Assembly: GCA_016932435.1 (NCBI GenBank)
Contig: JAFGCW010000086.1
Location: 1 to 37,550, forward strand
Direction of reading: 5' to 3'
Origin: Dehalococcoidales bacterium
GTDB lineage: Bacteria > Chloroflexota > Dehalococcoidia > Dehalococcoidales > UBA2162
DNA: 37,550 nucleotides
Shown here piece after piece: positions 32,394 through 37,550 of this stretch. Position numbers and translations under genes: made by a program. The notes beneath the pieces are model-generated. The model was not told the origin of the DNA and did not search any database. It saw only the letters and a program-made list of their open reading frames with translations. Position 1 is the stretch's first letter, and every line of letters begins with the position of its first letter.

Positions 32394-34100
32394 ATGAATA
32401 TACTACTGATGGGAAATCCAAACGTCGGTAAAAGCGTAATATTTTCACGCCTTACCGGCGTAAAAGTTATCGCGTCGAATTACCCCGGAAGTACTGTGGG
32501 GTACACCAAGGGGTATTTTAAGATCGGCGAGGAAATAGCTGACGTTATCGATGTACCGGGAACGTATACCCTCGAACCGACCAGCGAAGCGGAGAGAATA
32601 GCTTCCGAAATGCTGGAAACGGGAGATGTCGTTATCAATGTCGTCGATGCGACAAACCTGGAGAGAAACCTTAACCTTACACTCCAGATACTTGAAAGAC
32701 AGATCCCGGTAATTATCGCGCTCAATATGTGGGATGATACCGAACACCTGGGAATACATATCGATCTGGAAAAGCTCCGGGAATTACTCGGGGTACCGAT
32801 TATCCCTACCGTAGCCGTAACCGGCCAGGGTATCAAGGAGCTTGGTGAAAGTCTTCATAAGGCCGTATCACCGGATACGCCCATACGTACCACTGACGAA
32901 CGATGGGCAGCCATAGGAAACATCGTTGGTCAGGTACAGACCGTGACCCACCGTCATCATACCTGGCGTGAACGCCTGAGTGATGCGAGTGTCAGGCCGA
33001 TACCCGGTACGGCTATGGCAGCGGCGATACTTGTCGGATCTTTCTTCCTGGTTCGCCTTGTCGGCGAAAGCCTGATTTCGTACGTCCTTGATCCGTTATT
33101 TAATACACTCTGGACACCGGTATTACTGAAGCTGAATGATATTCTAAACGGTAGCGGGTTTTTCAGCGATGTCCTGCTCGGTCATGTTGTCAACGGAGAG
33201 ATCAATTATGTAGAAGCATTCGGACTACTGAGCACCGGATTATACGTACCGTTCGCGATGGTATTACCGTATATCGTGTCTTTCTACCTGTTTCTGGGAA
33301 TCCTGGAGGATACGGGATACCTTCCCCGTCTGGCAATACTCATGGATACCGTCATGCACCGGCTTGGCCTTCATGGATACGCGATAATTCCGAGTTTGCT
33401 GGGAATGGGTTGCAATGTACCGGCAATCCTCGCTACTCGAATCCTTGAAAGCAAGAGGGAACGATTCATCGCTGCTACCCTGATATCTATAGCGATACCG
33501 TGTGCTTCTTTACAGGCTATGATTGTCGGTCTGCTGGGGCAACATGGTATCCAGTATGTCATTATAGTATACACTACGCTGTTCGTTGTCTGGATAATAC
33601 TCGGTTTTCTTCTTAATCGCTTTGCCAGGGGATTAAGCCCTGAGTTGCTGATTGAAATTCCACCTTATCGCCTGCCTCCGTTAAGGATAGTGATGGAGAA
33701 ATTATGGATGCGTATTCTGGGATTTTTAAAAGAAGCTATTCCGCTTATACTTGTTACAGTGTTAATAATCAACGTACTTTATTTTCTCGGTGTATTTGAC
33801 GCCATCGCCAATTTCACTGCGCCTGTCATAACGGGACTGCTGGGCTTACCCAAGGAAGCCGTAACCGCAATAATCATAGGTTTTCTAAGGAAAGACGTGG
33901 CTCTCGGCATGATGGCCCCTCTGTCACTTTCGGCCGGTCAACTGGTTGTCGGAAGCGTGGTACTCGCCATGTTCTTCCCCTGTATTGCAACGTTCGCAGT
34001 ATTGCTCAGAGAGTTGGGCTTCAAAACGTTGCTGAAATCGGTGGCTATAATGATTGTCGCGTCACTGGCTGTAGGCGGTCTGCTGAACCTGATTTTTTAA
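32394..34100 (+). CDS. feoB: Ferrous iron transporter B
   Basis: FeoB imports Fe2+ across the cytoplasmic membrane and is driven or gated by an N-terminal GTPase. In the 568 residues, G1 is GNPNVGKS (7-14), G3 DVPG (53-56) and G4 NMWD (111-114). The membrane part carries both gate motifs, GMGCNVPAI and PCIATF, and about ten hydrophobic segments. At 568 residues it is shorter than the common 700-800; the N-terminal GDI linker between GTPase and membrane part (about 165-205) is short. Start ATG 32394. It ends 10 bp before the convergent sugar-kinase gene. Confident. Confidence 0.94.
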   Translation: MNILLMGNPNVGKSVIFSRLTGVKVIASNYPGSTVGYTKGYFKIGEEIADVIDVPGTYTLEPTSEAERIASEMLETGDVVINVVDATNLERNLNLTLQILERQIPVIIALNMWDDTEHLGIHIDLEKLRELLGVPIIPTVAVTGQGIKELGESLHKAVSPDTPIRTTDERWAAIGNIVGQVQTVTHRHHTWRERLSDASVRPIPGTAMAAAILVGSFFLVRLVGESLISYVLDPLFNTLWTPVLLKLNDILNGSGFFSDVLLGHVVNGEINYVEAFGLLSTGLYVPFAMVLPYIVSFYLFLGILEDTGYLPRLAILMDTVMHRLGLHGYAIIPSLLGMGCNVPAILATRILESKRERFIAATLISIAIPCASLQAMIVGLLGQHGIQYVIIVYTTLFVVWIILGFLLNRFARGLSPELLIEIPPYRLPPLRIVMEKLWMRILGFLKEAIPLILVTVLIINVLYFLGVFDAIANFTAPVITGLLGLPKEAVTAIIIGFLRKDVALGMMAPLSLSAGQLVVGSVVLAMFFPCIATFAVLLRELGFKTLLKSVAIMIVASLAVGGLLNLIF

Positions 34101-34110
34101 CAGGGGTCGA

Positions 34111-35055
34111 TTACCTTTTTCTGTGAAGTATCTCTTCTATTGTTACCTTGTTCAGGAGTTTTTCCACGTCGGTTCTCCTGCATAATTCGGTACCCGGAGT
34201 GAGTACCGCAGCCGCACCCATAGCACCACCAAGTCTGCAGGCTTCTATCAGCGGTTCGTTGCGTGACAATCTCAAGGCGAAGCCGGCAACAGTACAGTCG
34301 CCGGCGCCTACAGCACTCTTCACCTTTACCTTTGGAGGAATTACCTTGTATATATAGTCCTTACTTGCCGCTATCAGTCCCTGGCTGCCCCTGGAAATAA
34401 GTGCTACCTCTATTCCCTTATCCACTAGCTCAATTGCCGCATCGATAACCGATTCTTCATCCGGTAAATTTCGACCAAGCAGTTTTTCAGCTTCGTGTAC
34501 ATTCGGCTTTATCATATTTGGTTTCGCTTTGATTCCTTCGGTCAGCCAGTTATCCGCAACGTCCAGGACAGTCTTAATACCGCGATTTTTCGCGTCTGTA
34601 ACAATCCGATAGTAGATATCTTCGGGTGATCCGGGAGGAGCGCTGCCGCCGATAACGAGCATATCTGGATTCGGCCTTATCCCGCTCAGCTTCTTACATA
34701 ACCTCTCGAGTTCTTTTTTTGATATCCGGGGTCCCGGCGCTCCGATTAATGTCTGGTATTTCGTCTGTTTATCGACGATAATGAAATTTGTACGGGTTTC
34801 ATGTTTAATCGGTGTAAAGCTGAAAAAAACACCTTCTTCATCCAGCAGGATTTCCACACGCCGGCCGTTATCGCCGCCGATGAATCCGTAGGCGATAGTC
34901 ACTCCGTCCATTTCCTTTATTGCCCGTGCCACGTCGATAGCCTTCCCTCCGGCATATTGAATACGTTTTGTCCACCGGTTAGTCTCATCGACAAGGAGTC
35001 CGTCTACTATAATATATTCATCCAGGCAAGGGTTGAGAGTCAGTGTTGCTATCAT
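34111..35055 (-). CDS. PfkB-family sugar kinase (1-phosphofructokinase/tagatose-6-phosphate kinase-like)
   Basis: A 314-residue ribokinase-fold kinase. LTLNPCLDEYI at the N-terminus is the LacC/FruK-type start; AGGKAIDVARAI (35-46) binds sugar; GFIGGDNG (58-65) and VGAGD with catalytic D253 (SAVGAGDCTVAGFA) form the active site. It probably phosphorylates a phosphorylated hexose such as fructose 1-phosphate, tagatose 6-phosphate or fructose 6-phosphate. No PTS or lac genes lie nearby to choose. I take ATG 35055, which has GGAG 7 nt upstream, instead of the in-frame start at 35076. The gene is convergent with feoB. Confidence 0.87.
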   Translation of the reverse strand: MIATLTLNPCLDEYIIVDGLLVDETNRWTKRIQYAGGKAIDVARAIKEMDGVTIAYGFIGGDNGRRVEILLDEEGVFFSFTPIKHETRTNFIIVDKQTKYQTLIGAPGPRISKKELERLCKKLSGIRPNPDMLVIGGSAPPGSPEDIYYRIVTDAKNRGIKTVLDVADNWLTEGIKAKPNMIKPNVHEAEKLLGRNLPDEESVIDAAIELVDKGIEVALISRGSQGLIAASKDYIYKVIPPKVKVKSAVGAGDCTVAGFALRLSRNEPLIEACRLGGAMGAAAVLTPGTELCRRTDVEKLLNKVTIEEILHRKR

Positions 35056-35154
35056 AGTTCTTCTCCGATATATCAAGTTACGATCTGAGTCATTATGTAT
35101 TATTTAGTGGATAAATTCAAGGACAAAGTTTACTGAAAATATTAAGTATCATGT

Positions 35155-35183
35155 TTGTCTTTCACACAGACTTAGTCTATAAT
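35155..35183 (+). promoter_or_regulatory. plsC-ispH promoter
   Basis: TTGTCT (35155-35160) and TATAAT (35178-35183) are 17 bp apart, the same layout as the pyr promoter in this window. The boxes lie inside an apparent upstream extension of the plsC frame, which shows that the plsC start is downstream of about 35190. Confidence 0.75.
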
Positions 35184-35219
35184 TGGCAAGAATTAACCGG
35201 ACTCATGAACGAGGCGCCA

Positions 35220-35882
35220 ATGATACGCTGGTATTATTACATTGCTAGGTTTGCCGTTATTCTGTTTTTCAAAGTATTCACCAGATGGCGAGTAGTTGGA
35301 CTGAAAAATGTTCCTTCCAATGGTGCTCTTCTTATAGTGTCCAATCACCTTAGTAATGCAGATCCTCCGCTACTCAGTGTTACCCTAAAACGTAATGCTA
35401 TCTTTATGGCCAAAAAAGAACTGTTTCGTATTCCGGTACTCGGGTATATTATGTATGGATTCGGAGCGTTCCCGGTGCGCCGTGGCCAGCTTGATCGGAA
35501 AGCTCTCCGCCATGCCGAACAGGTACTTTCGGATAACAAGATACTGGTGATATTCCCGGAAGCAACAAGAAGTAAAGAAGCAAAAATGAAAAAAGCATTC
35601 CCGGGCGCGTCACTGATAGCTGTCAGGACAGATGTACCGATCGTACCGACGGCGATTACAGGTACGGAAAACGTGGTAGGTTTAAAATGGATGCTCCGAC
35701 GCCCCGGAATACAGGTATGCTTCGGAGAGCCTTTTCATCTTCCGGAGGCAAGCGGCAGGAAAACCAGGGATGTCCTTGATGAATCGACGAATGTTGTAAT
35801 GCGACGTATTGCCGACTTACTCCCTGCAGAATATCGAGGTATCTACTCCGGTCAGGAGAATAACGATGAATCTTCGAATTGA
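35220..35882 (+). CDS. plsC: 1-acyl-sn-glycerol-3-phosphate acyltransferase
   Basis: PlsC adds the second acyl chain in phospholipid synthesis, making phosphatidate. The 220 residues from ATG 35220 show an N-terminal membrane segment, the HX4D acyltransferase motif NHLSNAD (H43, D48), the second motif FPVRRG (84-89) and FPEATRS (112-118), the counterpart of FPEGTRS with G replaced by A. AGG lies 5 nt before the ATG; ATG 35205 is a possible alternative. The last 17 bp overlap ispH, and the two genes share the promoter at 35155. Confidence 0.9.
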   Translation: MIRWYYYIARFAVILFFKVFTRWRVVGLKNVPSNGALLIVSNHLSNADPPLLSVTLKRNAIFMAKKELFRIPVLGYIMYGFGAFPVRRGQLDRKALRHAEQVLSDNKILVIFPEATRSKEAKMKKAFPGASLIAVRTDVPIVPTAITGTENVVGLKWMLRRPGIQVCFGEPFHLPEASGRKTRDVLDESTNVVMRRIADLLPAEYRGIYSGQENNDESSN

Positions 35883-36714
35883 GAAAGCTCCCAGGACCGG
35901 TTTTTGTTTCGGCGTGAAACGGGCTATCGATACACTGGAAAAAGTGGCTCGTGAACGAGGCCGGATAGAGACACTTGGGGCTGTCGTCCATAATCACCAG
36001 GTGATGCAGAGGCTTGCCGATATCGGTGTGCAGGTTGCAGATAGTGTTGAGGAAATTAAAGGTAATACCGTGGCTGTCAGCGCTCATGGTGTCGGACCAC
36101 AGGTTGAAGATGAAATCCGGAAACGTAATATCGAGATAGTTAATTTTACCTGCTCGTTTGTACGTCGTGCCCAAAAAGCTGCGCAGAGGTTATCAAAAGC
36201 AGGTTTTTTTGTTATTGTCTACGGCGATGTTTATCATCCGGAGGTAAAAGGGATATTGGGATGGGCGGATGGTAAAGGAATCGCTACAATGGATATCGAC
36301 TCATTGAATAAACCGGAAGAACTGCCCAGGAAAATCGGTGTGCTTTCGCAGACCACACAAATCCCCGCATACTTCAATACATTCGTTAAGGACCTGATAG
36401 ATTTCACATTGAAAAAAGACACTGAGATCAGAATTATCGATACGATCTGCCATGATATAAGAGAAAGGCAACAGGCTAATCTTGATCTCGCAAACAGAGT
36501 GGATATTATGCTTGTCATCGGAAGCAACACCAGTGCTAATACAAACCACCTGAGACAACTGTGTTCATCGGTTACGATAACCTACCAGGTCGAAACAGCA
36601 GATGATATACAACCGTCATGGTTCAGAGGTAGCGAACTTGTCGGGGTAACCAGTGGAACATCAGCTTCCGAAGAAACCATTAACGAAGTAGTATCAAGGC
36701 TTAAGGCATTATGA
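35866..36714 (+). CDS. ispH: 4-hydroxy-3-methylbut-2-enyl diphosphate reductase
   Basis: IspH makes IPP and DMAPP, the last step of the MEP isoprenoid route, on a 4Fe-4S cluster. From ATG 35866 (AGGAG 7 nt upstream) it has 282 residues. The cluster cysteines are C14 (GFCFGVKRA), C96 (NFTCSF) and C195 (DTICHD). The active-site residues H42 (VVHNHQ), H74 (AHGV), H124 with E126 (YHPEV) and QTT (162-164) are present. After C96 the usual PLVTKVH is replaced by SFVRRAQ, a local divergence that leaves the known catalytic residues intact. It overlaps plsC by 17 bp. Confidence 0.92.
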   Translation: MNLRIEKAPRTGFCFGVKRAIDTLEKVARERGRIETLGAVVHNHQVMQRLADIGVQVADSVEEIKGNTVAVSAHGVGPQVEDEIRKRNIEIVNFTCSFVRRAQKAAQRLSKAGFFVIVYGDVYHPEVKGILGWADGKGIATMDIDSLNKPEELPRKIGVLSQTTQIPAYFNTFVKDLIDFTLKKDTEIRIIDTICHDIRERQQANLDLANRVDIMLVIGSNTSANTNHLRQLCSSVTITYQVETADDIQPSWFRGSELVGVTSGTSASEETINEVVSRLKAL

Positions 36715-36751
36715 GGCTACCAGGAAAGTGATCGGATTCTTCCTGATAGGA

Positions 36752-37240
36752 TTAATGCGTCGTGGAAGGTATTTTTGTCATATACTCGAGGGTCTGGTTG
36801 CATATTTTCTGCAGACTTAGAATTACCAGTTCGCGTTCTTCATCATTCAAAACTTGAAACACATCGTGTATAATCTGCCTCTGGAGAGAATTATGATAAG
36901 CTTCAATCCCTTTAGCGGTCAATCCTATTTTCCATGAATTTTTCTTTTCGGGATCTCTTGTTCTTGATATCAGCCCCTTACTTTCCATTCTCGTAAGAAG
37001 CGCTGTAACGGTATTGTGTTCACGCATCATTATTTTAGAGATCATTGCCGGGGTTGCACTATCACCTATAAGATTTACAACAAACAATGCTCTCGCTTCA
37101 ACTGCAGTTATCCCATATTGCTCTAATTCATTATCTCTTGCTCTGAATAAAATATCTCTTGTCTGGATGATCATCGCCCAGAGAGCAAAATCTCTGTCGC
37201 TGTCTCTCACCGCTGCATCGATATCTCCGGTTTCTGCCAT
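36752..37240 (-). CDS. MarR family transcriptional regulator
   Basis: A 162-residue winged-helix regulator: the helix-turn-helix (about 60-90, ATPAMISKIMMREHNTVTALLTRMESKGLI) is followed by the MarR wing (SRTRDPEKKNSWKIGLTAKG). MarR proteins are dimeric repressors released by small ligands or oxidation, often controlling neighbouring exporters or enzymes. The ATG at 37240 has AAGGAG upstream. Palindromic sequences lie in the upstream gap, and no obvious target gene is inside the window; it may regulate itself and whatever lies past base 37550. Confidence 0.88.
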   Translation of the reverse strand: MAETGDIDAAVRDSDRDFALWAMIIQTRDILFRARDNELEQYGITAVEARALFVVNLIGDSATPAMISKIMMREHNTVTALLTRMESKGLISRTRDPEKKNSWKIGLTAKGIEAYHNSLQRQIIHDVFQVLNDEERELVILSLQKICNQTLEYMTKIPSTTH

Positions 37241-37297
37241 TGAAACTCCTTCTCTACAGCAAAATATATATATTTTATAAGGCTTTCTTTTATTAAA

Positions 37298-37319
37298 TAG
37301 TACTATAACAGTGGTACTA
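37298..37319. promoter_or_regulatory. Operator candidate upstream of marR
   Basis: TAGTAC and GTACTA are 6-bp inverted arms around a 10-nt centre (37298-37319), 58 bp before the marR start. MarR-family operators are palindromes of about this overall size, so autoregulation is plausible. TATAGT/TACTAT boxes on the minus strand overlap it. Confidence 0.5.
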
Positions 37320-37327
37320 AAAAGACC

Positions 37328-37375
37328 TTGACATTAATCGAATATTCTTTTATACTACGATATCGCATACGATAT
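37328..37375 (+). promoter_or_regulatory. Plus-strand promoter with downstream palindrome
   Basis: Consensus TTGACA (37328-37333) and TATACT (37351-37356) are 17 bp apart. Directly after the -10 lies ATATCG-CATA-CGATAT (37360-37375), which also holds two direct TACGATAT copies 12 bp apart, so a repressor could act at the start point. Transcription would run rightward out of the window. Confidence 0.7.
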
Positions 37376-37550
37376 TAGATACCTTTTCACTAACTTGTTA
37401 ATTATTAACATTTACACTCGAAAAAATCAAATACAGCTCTTTTACAGTCACGATTCATAGCTAGTCCTGTCGGGGGAAATCCAGGGTGCTGGGATTTAGC
37501 AGCTCGTCTCAGCTTAAATACCAACCATACCCCTCCCGTGTCCGGAGCCC
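37376..37550 (+). other. Probable leader region, no gene identified
   Basis: Downstream of the promoter at 37328 there are 175 bases without a convincing gene. AAATCCA (37477-37483) and TGGGATTT (37490-37497) can form a hairpin, and AGCT repeats follow. A GTG at 37486 opens a frame to the window end after a G-rich stretch, but nothing in it is recognisable. It could be a 5' leader of a gene beyond the window, possibly structured. Confidence 0.35.

Noticed and set aside
35151..35219. Longer plsC reading frame starting at ATG 35151
   Set aside because: The promoter TTGTCT-17-TATAAT lies inside this stretch, and the residues have no PlsC counterpart; ATG 35220 has AGG at good spacing.
35809..35865. 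IspH start at 35809
   Set aside because: ATG 35866 has AGGAG 7 nt upstream and gives the family N-terminus; the extra 19 residues overlap plsC and match nothing.
35656..36174. A 172-residue minus-strand frame across plsC-ispH
   Set aside because: It is antisense to two conserved overlapping genes and its residues show no recognisable pattern.
36715..36751. Hairpin CAGGAA/TTCCTG between convergent ispH and marR
   Set aside because: The stem is only 6 bp with a 13-nt loop and there is no T run on either side, so terminator function is not supported.
37486..37550. Gene starting at GTG 37486 and running off the window
   Set aside because: Only about 21 codons are visible, with no recognisable sequence; I kept it as an uncertain note, not as a CDS.
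1..37550. tRNA, rRNA, CRISPR, prophage or transposase genes
   Set aside because: No cloverleaf with GTTCRANNC, no rRNA stretches, no spaced repeat array and no transposase or integrase motifs were found on reading both strands; weak tRNA-like structures could still be missed by eye.

Overview
The window reads as a stretch of a moderately AT-leaning chromosome from an anaerobic bacterium, most likely a Chloroflexota of the Dehalococcoidia type. The reasons are: LL-diaminopimelate aminotransferase (DapL) rather than the acylated lysine route, two desulforedoxin-like iron proteins, a Feo ferrous-iron system under Fur, a PyrR-controlled pyrimidine operon, GatCAB-type amidotransferase genes, and short dispersed intergenic repeats. 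The lineage is an inference; no rRNA or other decisive marker is present. I saw no insertion sequence, prophage, CRISPR array, tRNA or rRNA.

Layout. 1-1041: the 3' part of a cupin gene, a dispersed repeat and a methyltransferase. 1199-4438 (-): a tight dapF-dapL-hflX operon. 4555-8794 (+): an MFS transporter, threonine synthase, a second MFS transporter and GTP cyclohydrolase I. 8877-9676 (-): two tiny desulforedoxin-like genes and a YjbQ-family gene. 9701-11429 (-): an ABC-2 exporter with its own promoter. 11495-15815 (-): promoter, PyrR attenuator, then pyrR-pyrB-pyrC-pyrK; PyrB carries an unusual C-terminal zinc module. 15833-19995: two short-chain dehydrogenases, a crotonase, a PHP-domain protein and a rhomboid. 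20167-22090: an unrecognised repeat-containing membrane protein convergent with an NfeD-like protein. 22181-25871 (+): gatC, a CDF-like membrane protein, gatA, a methyltransferase and a DUF402 protein. 26038-30688 (+): an Lrp regulator, an aminotransferase, a small zinc-ribbon protein, purM, nicotinamidase and nicotinate phosphoribosyltransferase. 30810-31385 (-): an AT-rich lipoprotein gene broken by an in-frame TAA. 31605-34100 (+): a Fur-box promoter and fur-feoA-feoB. 34111-36714: a PfkB-family sugar kinase (-), then plsC-ispH (+). 36752-37550: a marR gene, operator-like palindromes and a plus-strand promoter firing into a structured stretch without a clear gene.

Functional units: lysine/peptidoglycan precursor synthesis (dapF, dapL), threonine synthesis, UMP synthesis and its control, NAD salvage (nicotinamidase plus NAPRTase overlapping by 4 nt), iron uptake, Gln-tRNA/Asn-tRNA amidation, isoprenoid and phospholipid synthesis.

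The most unusual observations are these. Two housekeeping genes, gatA and purM, have no ATG, GTG or TTG at their expected N-terminus and appear to start at ATC and ATA behind Shine-Dalgarno sequences. PyrB is fused to a PyrI-like zinc domain without the PyrI allosteric domain, followed by what looks like a cysteine-less Ada-type domain. The paired 39- and 47-residue desulforedoxin-like genes are short enough to be missed by gene callers. The membrane protein at 20167-21687 contains about three 83-85-residue repeats.
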